Part shown: piece by piece, positions 32,914 to 41,906 of the stretch
Layout of the letters: each line of letters starts with the position of its first letter
Numbering within the stretch: position 1 is the first letter of the stretch
Assembly: GCA_910586715.1 (NCBI GenBank)
Contig: CAJUJG010000021.1
Location: 1-54,279 of the forward strand
Source of the DNA: an uncultured Lachnospiraceae bacterium
GTDB lineage: Bacteria; Bacillota; Clostridia; Lachnospirales; Lachnospiraceae
Reading direction: 5' to 3'
DNA length: 54,279 nucleotides
Notes under the pieces: model-generated
Seen by the model: only the letters and a program-made list of their open reading frames with translations
The model's database searches: none
Told to the model about the DNA's origin: nothing
Made by a program: the position numbers and the translations under genes

Positions 32914-33882
32914 ATGGACAGAATACGGAGAATGCTCGGCTGTGATTTATATGATGCTTCAAATTATACGGGAAGGGGAGTCTATGTCGCTGTGCTTGAC
33001 AGCGGTGTGGCTCCCCATCCTGATTTTCGGGGACGTGTTGTGGAGTTCCGCGATTTTACAGGGGAGAGACGGGCAAGAATACCACAGCGGGGAATGTACG
33101 ACGATAACGGGCATGGAACACATGTTTGCGGCGTGCTTGCGGGAAACGGGGCGGCTTCACGGGGAAGATACCGTGGAATTGCGCCGGAATGCCTGCTTTT
33201 GTGCGGAAAGGTGCTTGACCGCAAGGGCGGCGGCAACCTGAAAAATTTAATCCAGGGTTTGGAATGGGTCATTGCGCTAAGAAAGCGTTATCCTGTCAAA
33301 GTGCTCAATATCTCGATTGAAATGGAGTCCGATGAGAGCATTGACAGGGACGAGTGGGCGCTGTTTAAAACACATATGGAAACAATTTGGGCAGCGGACA
33401 TTTTGATTGTGGCAGCGGCAGGAAATAAAGGACCGAATCTGATGACGCTCTCGCCGATTGGCGAGTGTGCAAGCTGTATCTGCGTGGGGTGTCACGACGG
33501 CGATTACAAGGGGAAAGGCAGCAGGCTTTGTAACGAGTATTCCAGCCGCGGACCGGGGCGGGATTTGGATAACCGTATTTCCAATCCGAAATGTATTTCC
33601 AATCCGCTAAAGAAACCGGATATTGTGGCGCCGGGAACGGATATTGTATCCTGCAACTATAAGTATGCGCTTTCCCCTTATGTAGCCAAAAGCGGCACCT
33701 CGATGTCTGCGCCGATTGTGAGCGGTGCGTGTGCGCTGTGCCTGCAGAAATATCCGGGGCTTGGCAATCAGGATTTAAGAAGAATGCTGTTAAATTCCGC
33801 GCAGGACCTCGGCGAGAGCTGGAGCAAGCAGGGTGCGGGAATGCTGCGGATTGACCAATTGCTTGCACGCAAAGTCGTATAG
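32914..33882 (+). CDS. Subtilisin-like serine protease without signal peptide
   Basis: A 322-residue S8 peptidase. The triad is Asp29 (VAVLDSGVAPH), His67 (NGHGTHVCG) and Ser263 (GTSMSAPIVSG), with the oxyanion Asn in VAAAGNKGPN. It begins almost at the catalytic domain, with no signal peptide, propeptide or membrane segment, so it should stay in the cytoplasm, like AprX-type intracellular proteases. The start is uncertain: ATG 32914 gives MDRIRRML; GTG 32899 is in frame; AAGG at 32894-32897 is a poor fit to either. It follows the ABC operon by 87 bp, in a gap with no clear promoter. Its target is unknown. Confidence 0.88.
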   Translation: MDRIRRMLGCDLYDASNYTGRGVYVAVLDSGVAPHPDFRGRVVEFRDFTGERRARIPQRGMYDDNGHGTHVCGVLAGNGAASRGRYRGIAPECLLLCGKVLDRKGGGNLKNLIQGLEWVIALRKRYPVKVLNISIEMESDESIDRDEWALFKTHMETIWAADILIVAAAGNKGPNLMTLSPIGECASCICVGCHDGDYKGKGSRLCNEYSSRGPGRDLDNRISNPKCISNPLKKPDIVAPGTDIVSCNYKYALSPYVAKSGTSMSAPIVSGACALCLQKYPGLGNQDLRRMLLNSAQDLGESWSKQGAGMLRIDQLLARKVV

Positions 33883-33984
33883 CGTAAATGGCGCCGTTTT
33901 TTGTATGGATTTGTTGGTAATAATGTATTATAATGGGTGAGGAAGAAATAAGAGAGAAACATTAGGATGAAGGAAAGGAACAGT

Positions 33985-34641
33985 ATGAAGATAACGACGG
34001 TAATTTTTGACCTTGACGGAACGCTTTTGGATACTTTAGAAGATTTGACCGATGCAGTTAATTACGCGCTCACAGCATATGGAATGCCGCAGCGAAGCAT
34101 TGACGAAATCCGGCAGTTTGTGGGAAACGGAATTCGCAGGCTGATGCAACGTGCCGTGCCAAACGGGGAAAAAAATCCTGATTTTGAGGCAGTATTTTCA
34201 ACCTTTCGCAGTTATTATGACGTGCACTGTAATGATAAGACAAAGCCCTATGAGGGCATTATGGAACTGATTGATGCGCTTTTGGAGCGGGGGATAAATC
34301 TTGCGATCGTATCAAACAAAGTCGAATCGGCGGTGCAGACCTTAAATAAGCTTTATTTCCCGCAGGTTAAGGTTGCAGTCGGCGACAGGGAAGGACTGCA
34401 AAGAAAGCCTGCACCTGACAGTGTATTTCAGGCGATGTCAGTGTTTGACGCAAAGAGCGCCGAAACTTTGTATGTCGGTGATTCGGGGGTTGATGTCGAA
34501 ACGGCAAAAAATGCAGGTGTTACGTGTATCAGCGTGCTTTGGGGATTTCGAGATAAAGGACAGTTGCTAGAAAGCGGTGCAAAAATTCTCATTGAAAAAC
34601 CGCTAGAGCTTTTGGAGTTAATAGAACATGAAACTATATGA
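33985..34641 (+). CDS. HAD-superfamily phosphatase (phosphoglycolate phosphatase-like)
   Basis: A 218-residue cytoplasmic HAD hydrolase. Motif I is FDLDGTLLDT, with nucleophile Asp9 and Asp11; motif II is near VSNK; Lys in RKPAPD and motif IV in YVGDSGVDV complete the site. The cap domain (about 20-80) is a type usual in Gph/PGP enzymes. These remove phosphate from small substrates such as 2-phosphoglycolate; the real substrate cannot be told. I use ATG 33985 over ATG 33967 because AAAGGA lies at 33974-33979. A candidate -10, TATAAT at 33930-33935, has no good -35. The gene ends 14 bp inside the MATE gene. Confidence 0.88.
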   Translation: MKITTVIFDLDGTLLDTLEDLTDAVNYALTAYGMPQRSIDEIRQFVGNGIRRLMQRAVPNGEKNPDFEAVFSTFRSYYDVHCNDKTKPYEGIMELIDALLERGINLAIVSNKVESAVQTLNKLYFPQVKVAVGDREGLQRKPAPDSVFQAMSVFDAKSAETLYVGDSGVDVETAKNAGVTCISVLWGFRDKGQLLESGAKILIEKPLELLELIEHETI

Positions 34642-36004
34642 TAAAAAACAGATTGACTGGAATAATCTTTTATTTGACAATAAGGCGCTTTTTTTACTTT
34701 TGCTGCCAATTGTTGTGGAACAGCTTTTAAATTCCCTGATGGGAATGGTTGATACGATGATGGTGTCAACTGTGGGGAGCGAGGCAATATCGGCAGTATC
34801 GCTTGTGGATTCCATCAACAATTTGGTCATTCAGATTTTTTCGGCGATGGCAAGCGGCGCGGCAATCATATGTTCGCAGTATATCGGGAGCGGAAACGAA
34901 AAGGAAAGCAACAAGGCGGCAAGGCAAGTGACGCTTTCGGTACTTGTGATTTCACTCTCCATTATGGTTTTTTGCTTATTGGGCGGCGAGCGGCTTTTGC
35001 GCTTGGTTTTTGGGGCAGTTGAGGAGCCTGTCATGGACAATGCAATTGTCTATTTTGTCATTACGGTTCTCTCGTACCCGTTCCTCGCATTGTTCAGTGC
35101 AGGAGCAGCCTTTTACAGGGCATCGGGAAATGCAAGGTTTCCGATGAAGGTATCCGTTACCTCTAATATTTTAAATATCACGGGAAATGCAGTGTTCATT
35201 TATGTATTTCGATGGGGCGCTGCAGGCGCCGCACTTTCAACATTGCTGTCAAGAGTATTTTGTGCAATTGTGATTTTTTACTGTTTAAGAAAGCCGCGTC
35301 AGATTATTGTCGTAAAAGATTATTTGAAAATCCGTCCGGATATACCGTTGATTGTGAAAATTATGGCAATCGGTATTCCGGCGGGAATCGAAAACGGCAT
35401 GTTTCAGTTTGGAAAGCTTGCGATTCAGTCTACCGTTTCCACAATGGGGACCGTTGCAATCGCGGCGCAGGCGATGACCAATATTTTGGAGAGCGTCAAC
35501 GGCGTTGTCGGAATGGGAGTTGGAATCGGATTAATGACGGTTGCAGGTCAATGTATTGGTGCGGGCAGAATTGAGGAAACAAAATATTATATTGTAAAGC
35601 TGGTGAAGGCTGCATGGGTCGGGATTCTTTGCTCCTGCCTGTTTGTTTGGGCAATCACAAAGCCCGTGACGTGGCTTGCAGGCATGGAGCCGCAGTCTGC
35701 CGTGATGTGTTTTGAGATGGTGACTGCGATAACTGTTGCAAAGCCTTTGTTTTGGGTATGCTCCTTTGTGATTGCATACGGACTGCGTGCTGCGGGTGAC
35801 GTGAGATTTTCGATGATGGTTTCCGTGATTACGATGTGGGGCTGCCGCGTAGCACTGTGCATTTTTCTTGTAAGGACTTTCCACATGGGACCAATGGCGG
35901 TGTGGATTGGCATGTTTGCAGACTGGGGAGTACGCTCCGTCATTTTTGCACGGCGATTTATGAGCGGCAAGTGGATTCATGCGAATCCTCTTACAAAAAC
36001 GTAA
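34628..36004 (+). CDS. MATE-family multidrug/sodium antiporter
   Basis: A 458-residue membrane transporter with about 12 helices (for instance LLLPIVVEQLLNSLMGMVDT at the start, then SGAAIICSQYIGSG). The two-repeat layout with a second half starting near 235 (IMAIGIPAGIENGMFQFG) fits MATE proteins of the NorM/DinF group, which export drugs and cationic compounds in exchange for H+ or Na+. The start codon overlaps the HAD gene end by 14 bp, so the two are likely translated together. Substrate unknown. No local repressor gene is visible. Confidence 0.93.
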   Translation: MKLYDKKQIDWNNLLFDNKALFLLLLPIVVEQLLNSLMGMVDTMMVSTVGSEAISAVSLVDSINNLVIQIFSAMASGAAIICSQYIGSGNEKESNKAARQVTLSVLVISLSIMVFCLLGGERLLRLVFGAVEEPVMDNAIVYFVITVLSYPFLALFSAGAAFYRASGNARFPMKVSVTSNILNITGNAVFIYVFRWGAAGAALSTLLSRVFCAIVIFYCLRKPRQIIVVKDYLKIRPDIPLIVKIMAIGIPAGIENGMFQFGKLAIQSTVSTMGTVAIAAQAMTNILESVNGVVGMGVGIGLMTVAGQCIGAGRIEETKYYIVKLVKAAWVGILCSCLFVWAITKPVTWLAGMEPQSAVMCFEMVTAITVAKPLFWVCSFVIAYGLRAAGDVRFSMMVSVITMWGCRVALCIFLVRTFHMGPMAVWIGMFADWGVRSVIFARRFMSGKWIHANPLTKT

Positions 36005-36041
36005 CCTGTGGGTAAAGACCATTTGACTACAATTTGCATGT

Positions 36042-36059
36042 TTGTGAATAAATGTATAG
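36042..36059. promoter_or_regulatory. Possible Rex-like operator upstream of the CoA-transferase
   Basis: TTGTGAA-N4-TGTATAG resembles the Rex pattern TTGTGAA-N4-TTCACAA: the left half is perfect, the right half fits at 3 of 7 positions. The gene it precedes belongs to a type that Rex often controls in butyrate-forming Clostridia, and rex is the next gene. Weak alone. Confidence 0.3.
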
Positions 36060-36081
36060 GAACACAAGAGCGGAGGGGGAT

Positions 36082-37422
36082 ATGTTAAAAGATTTCGTGT
36101 CGGAATATAAAGAAAAGCTTATCAGCCCTGAGGAGGCTGTCAAGACAGTAAAAAGCGGTGACTGGGTTGACTATACCAGCTGTGTCGGAATGCCGGTTTT
36201 GTTGGATCGGGCGCTCGCAAAAAGAAGGGATGCGCTTTATGATGTGAAAATCAGGGGAAATTTGATTTCCGGTCCGATTGAAGTGGCGGAGTGTGACGAG
36301 AGCCAAGAACATTTTACGTATCACAGCTGGCATTGCTCCGCATATGAAAGGAAGCTGTGCGACAGAGGTTTGTGTTATTATATTCCAATGGTATTTCATA
36401 ATAATGCCGCGTATTATGAGTTTTTTTTAAAGGTAAACGTGGCAATGGTCAGCGTGTCGCCGATGGACAAACATGGGTATTTTAATTTTTCGGCGAATAC
36501 CGGTGTGGCGGCGCCGATTACACGTATGGCGGATATTGTTATTGTGGAAGTCAACGAAAACCTTCCAAAAGTGCATGGCGGTTATGACGAGTGTATTCAT
36601 ATATCGGATGTAGATTATATTGTGGAGGGGGAGCATGAGCCGTTTGCGGCGGTGACATTGCCGGCGGTAACAGAGGTTGACAGGAAGATAGCGGAAAACA
36701 TTCTTCCGTACATTGTGGATGGCGCAACCTTGCAGCTTGGCGTCGGCAGCATGCCCAACGCACTCGGAGAGCTGCTTGCGGAGTCGGATTTAAAAGACTT
36801 GGGAATGCACACGGAGCTGTGCTCGGATGCATATTTAAGCCTGTATAAAGCAGGAAAGCTCACAAACAGGCGCAAAAGCATTGATAAAGGAAAAGGCGTT
36901 TTGGGCTGCGCGGTCGGGTCTGCCAAGCTCTACGAGTGGCTTGACGACAATCACGGTATTGCGGCATACCCGCTCGAGTATGTGAACCGCCCAAGCGTCA
37001 TTGCGCAGATTGACAATATGGTGTCCATCAACAGCTGCGTGTCGGTAGACTTGTACGGGCAGGTGGCGGCGGAAAGTTCCGGTTCCAGGCAGATTAGCGG
37101 AACGGGCGGTCAGCTTGATTTTCTGATTGGTGCATCCGCCTCAAGAGGCGGCAAGGCGTTTATCTGCATGAGTTCGGTGTACAAAGATAAGAACGGTACA
37201 TACCATTCGCGCGTGCGTCCGCAGTTCGACGGGGATATTATCACGTCGCCACGCAGTCAGGTTTATTTTCTCGTGACGGAGTACGGCGCAATCAATTTGG
37301 AAGGACGCTCCACATGGGAACGCGCGGAGGGACTGATTTCTATTGCACATCCCGATTTCAGGGACGCGTTAATTCAGGAAGCGCAGAAGCGCAAAATTTG
37401 GCGGCGGAGCAATAAGCGATAA
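36082..37422 (+). CDS. Acetyl-CoA hydrolase/4-hydroxybutyrate-type CoA-transferase
   Basis: A 446-residue class I CoA-transferase, of the Cat1/AbfT/butyryl-CoA:acetate CoA-transferase group. The likely catalytic Glu245 lies in MHTELCSDAY. GGQLDF follows, in SRQISGTGGQLDFL, and the GVGSMPNALGELL loop sits before it. Such enzymes move CoA between acyl-CoA and free acid; in this family butyryl-, propionyl- and 4-hydroxybutyryl-CoA with acetate are usual. I cannot tell the substrate by eye. I prefer ATG 36082, which has GGAGGGG (36072-36078), over the upstream in-frame ATG 36052. It lies between a transporter and rex, in a redox-themed neighbourhood. Confidence 0.9.
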   Translation: MLKDFVSEYKEKLISPEEAVKTVKSGDWVDYTSCVGMPVLLDRALAKRRDALYDVKIRGNLISGPIEVAECDESQEHFTYHSWHCSAYERKLCDRGLCYYIPMVFHNNAAYYEFFLKVNVAMVSVSPMDKHGYFNFSANTGVAAPITRMADIVIVEVNENLPKVHGGYDECIHISDVDYIVEGEHEPFAAVTLPAVTEVDRKIAENILPYIVDGATLQLGVGSMPNALGELLAESDLKDLGMHTELCSDAYLSLYKAGKLTNRRKSIDKGKGVLGCAVGSAKLYEWLDDNHGIAAYPLEYVNRPSVIAQIDNMVSINSCVSVDLYGQVAAESSGSRQISGTGGQLDFLIGASASRGGKAFICMSSVYKDKNGTYHSRVRPQFDGDIITSPRSQVYFLVTEYGAINLEGRSTWERAEGLISIAHPDFRDALIQEAQKRKIWRRSNKR

Positions 37423-37427
37423 ACATA

Positions 37428-37445
37428 TTGACAATCATTTAACAG
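37428..37445. promoter_or_regulatory. Candidate Rex operator on the rex promoter
   Basis: TTGACAA-TCAT-TTAACAG matches TTG(T)(T)AA-N4-TTAACAA at 11 of 14 positions and covers the -35. Rex proteins commonly repress their own promoter, so autoregulation is likely if binding is confirmed. Confidence 0.45.
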
Positions 37446-37456
37446 AATTGTATACT
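37428..37456 (+). promoter_or_regulatory. Strong promoter of rex
   Basis: TTGACA (37428-37433), 17 bp, TATACT (37451-37456): near-consensus sigma-A promoter. Its leader runs about 140 nt to GTG 37603. Confidence 0.8.
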
Positions 37457-37501
37457 TAATAATATAGCTTATTGGAACTTGTATTGCAGGTTTTGATGAA
37501 A

Positions 37502-37558
37502 GGCGCGTTCTTTGCGCCGCGAATCTGATTACAGGGTTTGCGAAACGACTCCTGTAAT
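37502..37558 (+). promoter_or_regulatory. Structured rex leader with two stems
   Basis: GGCGC (37502-37506) pairs with GCGCC (37514-37518); ATTACAGG (37528-37535) pairs with CCTGTAAT (37551-37558), enclosing a smaller GTTT/AAAC stem. I do not recognise a known riboswitch class. It may only be mRNA folding. Confidence 0.4.
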
Positions 37559-37602
37559 TTAGCTTGAACAGGATGATCATTGATATATGGAGGTGCAGTC
37601 TT

Positions 37603-38235
37603 GTGGACGACAAAAACATATCACAGGCGGTAATCGCAAGACTTCCGAGATATTACAGGTACCTCGGAGATTTAAAAGACAACGGAATAGAGAGAATATC
37701 TTCACAGGATTTGAGCAAGCTGATGAAAGTCACTGCATCGCAGATACGCCAGGATTTTAACAATTTCGGCGGTTTTGGGCAGCAGGGGTACGGCTACAAT
37801 GTGGAATACCTATACAACGAGATTGCCAAGATACTAGGTCTTAATGAAAAGCACAATCTTGTGATTGTCGGCGCAGGAAACTTGGGTCAGGCGCTTGCAA
37901 ACTACATGAATTTTGAGCGCAGAGGTTTTCTTATTAAAGGTATTTTTGACAACAATCCGGCGCTCTGCGGAAAAGATGTCAGAGGCATCAGCGTGCAGCA
38001 TGTGGATAAGCTGGAAGAATTTATTAAGAAGAATGATGTTGACATTGCGGTGCTGACCATACCGAAAGAGGGTGCGGTTAAGACGGCTGAGATTCTTGCG
38101 AAGTGCGGTGTAAAGGCGATTTGGAATTTTGCGCATGTGGATTTGAATGTTCCCGATAATATCGTGGTGGAGAATGTGCATCTTTCGGACAGTCTGATGA
38201 AGCTTTCTTACGGGATTGTAAATAAAAAGCAGTAG
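37603..38235 (+). CDS. rex: Redox-sensing transcriptional repressor Rex
   Basis: A 210-residue DNA-binding protein that senses the NADH/NAD+ ratio. Residues 1-80 are the winged helix (ARLPRYYRYLGDL, then SSQDLSKLMKVTASQIRQDF). Residues about 85-205 are a Rossmann fold (VIVGAGNLGQALANY), ending with the helix swapped between monomers. In family members, NADH release lets Rex bind TTGTGAA-type operators and repress fermentation and respiration genes. I choose GTG 37603 with TGGAGG at 37588-37593; it gives the normal family length. It has its own near-consensus promoter. Neighbours handle redox (CoA-transferase, NnrD/E). Confidence 0.95.
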   Translation: MDDKNISQAVIARLPRYYRYLGDLKDNGIERISSQDLSKLMKVTASQIRQDFNNFGGFGQQGYGYNVEYLYNEIAKILGLNEKHNLVIVGAGNLGQALANYMNFERRGFLIKGIFDNNPALCGKDVRGISVQHVDKLEEFIKKNDVDIAVLTIPKEGAVKTAEILAKCGVKAIWNFAHVDLNVPDNIVVENVHLSDSLMKLSYGIVNKKQ

Positions 38236-38286
38236 TGAATGATGAAAAAGGACTTGCTGCGATAGAGAAAAAAAGAAGGTGATGTC

Positions 38287-38958
38287 ATGCCGCAGGAGGA
38301 AGAATTTTTCAGGGAGGCGTTAATCGGGAAAAAGATACCGGTTTTGACGCTGGATAACCAGTGGCATAAGTTGTTTACACAGACAGGCGAAAACGATGAA
38401 ATCCATGACCTTGAGGATAAACTCAATGAAGTGTTAAAACGCCAGGGGAAGCTCAATACGGAAATAAAAAGTCTGAGCGCATATAAAAAGAAGGTTTTGC
38501 AAGAAATCGTCAATATTATGGAGCTGCCCGACAGTGCTTCCAAAGAGAAGAAAATGTCTGAGAATAAGCGTATTATTGAGGAGACAAACCAGCAGATAGA
38601 GGAATACAATGACGAGCTTTTGGAGCTGCCAAAACAGATTGACGAGGCAAATTTTAATCTGATGCTTGCAACCATGCGGGTGTGCTATGCAAGAATTCAG
38701 CAGAATGTGTCCGACATTGATGAAATTAACCAGTGGGTAGCGTCATTTCGTGTGAAGCTCAAAAAACAGATTCTTCTAAAGCAGAAAAAGGAGATATGGA
38801 ATGACGAAATGTATTCCTATATGCATTCCATATTCGGACCGGATGTGATAGACGTGTTTGATATGAAATATAACCCGAAAAATGTGCTGAATAAAGAAAC
38901 GGATGTTATCGGCAGAGTCAGCACGCAGGAGGATAACGAAACAAACGCCCAAACCTGA
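38287..38958 (+). CDS. Hypothetical coiled-coil protein between rex and nnrD/E
   Basis: A 223-residue soluble protein with no known family that I can name. Residues 40-170 are helical and charged (LEDKLNEVLKRQGKLNTEIK, KKMSENKRIIEETNQQIEEY, LLELPKQIDEANFNLML), fitting two or three antiparallel coiled-coil helices. The ends are less regular; it closes with VIGRVSTQEDNETNAQT. The start is ATG 38287, with AGAAGGTGATG upstream. It has its own terminator, and sits between rex and the NAD(P)HX repair gene. No link to redox biology can be shown from sequence. Confidence 0.7.
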   Translation: MPQEEEFFREALIGKKIPVLTLDNQWHKLFTQTGENDEIHDLEDKLNEVLKRQGKLNTEIKSLSAYKKKVLQEIVNIMELPDSASKEKKMSENKRIIEETNQQIEEYNDELLELPKQIDEANFNLMLATMRVCYARIQQNVSDIDEINQWVASFRVKLKKQILLKQKKEIWNDEMYSYMHSIFGPDVIDVFDMKYNPKNVLNKETDVIGRVSTQEDNETNAQT

Positions 38959-38975
38959 AGAGGAGGGCGTTTTGT
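38941..38975 (+). terminator. Terminator after the coiled-coil gene
   Basis: ACAAACGCCC pairs with GGGCGTTTTGT, one base bulged, overlapping the end of the coiled-coil gene. T-rich 3' arm; likely Rho-independent. Confidence 0.6.
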
Positions 38976-39013
38976 GTTAAGATGCGGAACACAAAACGAA
39001 AGGAGAGGGGTTT

Positions 39014-40537
39014 ATGGAATATGTGCTGACGGCTGCGGAGATGAAAAAGTGCGACGAGACTGCCATAAAAGAATACGGCATCGCGTCGCTTGTTTTAATG
39101 GAGCGTGCCGCGCTTGAGACTGTGAATGCAGTGCTTGAAAAATATGGGGACGAGATTTTTGTGGGCGTAATTGCAGGCTGCGGAAATAATGGTGGGGACG
39201 GAATTGCGGCTGCAAGGATTTTACAGGAACACGGAATTCGTGTTGAAATCAATATGGTGGGTGAGACAAAAAAGCTTACGGATGAGACAAAGGTACAGCT
39301 TGAAATTGCCAGGAAACTCAATATTCCTATTTATTATGGAGTTGAGCATACCCTATATGATGTAATCATTGATGCGCTATTCGGCATCGGAATAACAAGG
39401 ACTGTTGAGGGAAAGTACAGAAAAGCGATAGAGGAGATCAATGCGTCAAAGGCAAAAGTGGTGTCGGTTGATATTCCGTCCGGTGTCAATACGGACGATG
39501 GAAGCATTATGGGGTGCGCCGTAAAAGCGGATATGACGGTCACTTTTGCGTACAGGAAAATCGGGCTGATGCTTTATCCCGGGGCGTCCTGTGCAGGCGA
39601 GGTGCGCTGCGTTCCGATTGGGATACCTTCTGTGCTGACGGATAAAAAGCGGACAGGTGTCGTGACCTTTACGGATAAAGAAGCTGATTTAAAATTGCCG
39701 GACCGCAGCAGATCTGGAAATAAGGGAACATTCGGAAAGGTTCTTTTGGCAGCAGGCTCAAGGAGTATGGGGGGAGCATGTCAGCTCTCGGCGCTTGCAG
39801 CGTACCGCATCGGTGCAGGTATGGTACGTGTATTCACGGCAGAAGAAAACAGAGAGAGCCTTTTGCGCAAGCTGCCAGAGGCGATTGTAGATACGTATAC
39901 GGATCCAGATAACGAGCAGGGGCTTAGTGCTGCGGAACAAAGAACACTGAAAGAAGGCTTGGCGTGGGCGGATGTGATTGCGATTGGACCGGGCTTATCG
40001 CTTTCAAACAGAGCGCTTGATATTTTAAAAACGGTATTTTGTGATTCTAATAAGCCGTTGGTGATGGATGCAGATGCCCTGAACTTATTGGCAAAAAATG
40101 ATGTTCTCTTGGAAGAACTCCAGTTTGGGCGCAGAAAGAATGATGCGAGTATTGTACTGACGCCGCATCTTGGAGAGTTTGCGCGTCTGATGAAATATCC
40201 CTTATCGGAGATTAAGAAGGACTTGCTGAAAACGTGTAAAGCATTTACAAAAAAGTATGATGTTTCGCTTGTGTGTAAGGATGCACGGACCATTATCACG
40301 AAGAGAGGAAAACTGACATATTTAAACGCAAGCGGAAATGACGGCATGGCGACAGCAGGATCGGGAGATGTGCTTACCGGTATCATCGCGGGACTTTTGG
40401 CACAGGGTATGTCGGGCTTTGAGGCGGCAGTAATCGGTGCATACGCGCATGGACTTGCCGGAGATTATGCGCGCGATAACGCGTCGTCGTATTATATTAT
40501 GGCGCAGGATATTATCAATTCGTTAAAATATTTGTAA
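39014..40537 (+). CDS. nnrD/nnrE (nnr): Bifunctional NAD(P)HX repair enzyme (epimerase plus dehydratase)
   Basis: A 507-residue fusion. Residues 1-215 are the YjeF N-domain epimerase (EMKKCDETAI, then AGCGNNGGDGIAAARIL and SVDIPSGVNTDDG). Residues 220-507 are the ADP-dependent dehydratase of the ribokinase-like fold (GNKGTFGKVLLAAGSRSMGGA, then DADALNLLA and NDGMATAGSGDVLTGIIAGL). Together they convert damaged, hydrated NADH or NADPH back to the normal cofactor. Length and motifs fit the family fusion. AAAGGAGAGGGG lies before ATG 39014. It stands 15 bp before the alanine racemase gene, a common arrangement in Firmicutes. Confidence 0.95.
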   Translation: MEYVLTAAEMKKCDETAIKEYGIASLVLMERAALETVNAVLEKYGDEIFVGVIAGCGNNGGDGIAAARILQEHGIRVEINMVGETKKLTDETKVQLEIARKLNIPIYYGVEHTLYDVIIDALFGIGITRTVEGKYRKAIEEINASKAKVVSVDIPSGVNTDDGSIMGCAVKADMTVTFAYRKIGLMLYPGASCAGEVRCVPIGIPSVLTDKKRTGVVTFTDKEADLKLPDRSRSGNKGTFGKVLLAAGSRSMGGACQLSALAAYRIGAGMVRVFTAEENRESLLRKLPEAIVDTYTDPDNEQGLSAAEQRTLKEGLAWADVIAIGPGLSLSNRALDILKTVFCDSNKPLVMDADALNLLAKNDVLLEELQFGRRKNDASIVLTPHLGEFARLMKYPLSEIKKDLLKTCKAFTKKYDVSLVCKDARTIITKRGKLTYLNASGNDGMATAGSGDVLTGIIAGLLAQGMSGFEAAVIGAYAHGLAGDYARDNASSYYIMAQDIINSLKYL

Positions 40538-40552
40538 GGCAGGGAGACGGAT

Positions 40553-41707
40553 ATGGAACAATGTGACAGAGTGTGGGCCAAAATTGACCTTGATGCAGTT
40601 ACTTTTAATATAGAAAGCATAAAACAAAAGATAAATAAGGATACGAAGATTATCGCGGTGATTAAGGCGGACGGATACGGGCACGGCGCTGTTCCGATTG
40701 CAAAATTACTGGAAGGTGACACCTGTGTATGGGGATACGCGGTGGCAACGGCGCAGGAGGCAATGGAGCTTCGGGCAAACGGCTTAAAAAAGCCGACGCT
40801 CATTCTTGCATACACATTTCCTTCCGCATATGAGGAGCTGATTCAAAATGATATACAGCTGACGGTATTTACGCTTGAGATGGCAAGCGCATTATCGGAC
40901 GCTGCCGTAAAGGCAGGAAAAATCTGCAAGATACATATCAAGCTTGACACAGGGATGACAAGAATCGGATTGCTGCCTGTAGATGACAGCATTGCGTTGA
41001 TTCGGCAGATTTCAGAGCTGGAAAATATTGAAATAGAAGGAATTTTTACACATTTTGCAAGAGCTGACGAGAAAGACCGGACAAAGGCATCTGCGCAGTT
41101 AAAGCAATTTCAGGATTTTATTAGACAACTTGAGGAAACAACGGGTATAAAAATACCTTTGAAGCATTGCTCCAACAGTGCAGGAATTGTTTGTCTTCCC
41201 GAAGCAAATATGGATGCGGTGCGCGCGGGAATTATTCTGTACGGACTTTGGCCCTCGGCTGATGTCAAAGAGGGAGGAGAGATAGCGCTTCGCCCGGCGC
41301 TCTGCCTAAAATCAAGAGTGGTTTATGTAAAGACTGTGCCAAAAGGACAGGAGATCAGTTATGGGGGTACATATACGACCAATCGGCAGACGCGTGTTGC
41401 AACTGTTTGTATCGGATATGGCGACGGTTATCCGAGAAGTCTTTCCAATAAAGGGTATGTGTTAATCAATGGTCAAAGAGCGCCGATACTTGGGCGCGTG
41501 TGCATGGATCAGTTTATGGTTGACATAACAGATATTGAAGGAACAGTGCAGACTGGAAGTGAGGTTACGTTAATCGGAAGGGATCGGGACGAGGAAATCA
41601 CGATGGAGGATTTAGGTGCACTTTCAGAGCGCTTTAACTATGAGCTTGCCTGTGATTTGGGAAAGCGCATTCCGCGTGTTTATTCCCGCGAGCAACGAGC
41701 CAAGTGA
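40553..41707 (+). CDS. alr: Alanine racemase
   Basis: A 384-residue PLP enzyme that makes D-alanine for peptidoglycan. The PLP lysine is Lys38 in AVIKADGYGHGA and the second catalytic base is Tyr270 in EISYGGTY; the C-terminal beta domain has CIGYGDGYPR, GQRAPILGRVCMDQFMVD and EELACDLGKRIPRVY-like residues. Fold type III (TIM barrel) with normal length. GGGAG precedes ATG 40553. The gene is 15 bp after nnr, and its 3' side carries a hairpin before a MazF gene. The alr-mazF neighbourhood recalls the B. subtilis alr-ndoAI-ndoA arrangement. Confidence 0.96.
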   Translation: MEQCDRVWAKIDLDAVTFNIESIKQKINKDTKIIAVIKADGYGHGAVPIAKLLEGDTCVWGYAVATAQEAMELRANGLKKPTLILAYTFPSAYEELIQNDIQLTVFTLEMASALSDAAVKAGKICKIHIKLDTGMTRIGLLPVDDSIALIRQISELENIEIEGIFTHFARADEKDRTKASAQLKQFQDFIRQLEETTGIKIPLKHCSNSAGIVCLPEANMDAVRAGIILYGLWPSADVKEGGEIALRPALCLKSRVVYVKTVPKGQEISYGGTYTTNRQTRVATVCIGYGDGYPRSLSNKGYVLINGQRAPILGRVCMDQFMVDITDIEGTVQTGSEVTLIGRDRDEEITMEDLGALSERFNYELACDLGKRIPRVYSREQRAK

Positions 41708-41739
41708 TTGCCTGCAAGCATTTGGCGACTGCCGCGAGG

Positions 41740-41802
41740 GTCAAAAACCCTGTCCTTGGGGCGTTTCAAGTTTGATGTCCCGATGTTGGAGGGGTTTTTG
41801 AC
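41740..41802 (+). terminator. Long hairpin after alr
   Basis: GTCAAAAACCC (41740-41750) pairs perfectly with GGGTTTTTGAC (41792-41802) across 41 nt. It is a plausible terminator or attenuator between alr and the MazF gene. In the remaining 41708-41906 I see no antitoxin ORF and no clear promoter. Confidence 0.55.
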
Positions 41803-41906
41803 TATAAAAATAACTTTACACCAATTGTATAAATCCATTGAAGGCAGGCAAAAATAGGATTGTGGCATAAAGACACAAAAATGGATTTTGCATAGAGGTG
41901 TATTAC

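Noticed and set aside
35531..36067. 178-residue minus-strand open frame over the MATE gene
   Set aside because: Composition is rich in His, Cys and Asn as expected from antisense of membrane-protein codons; no ribosome-binding site or motif.
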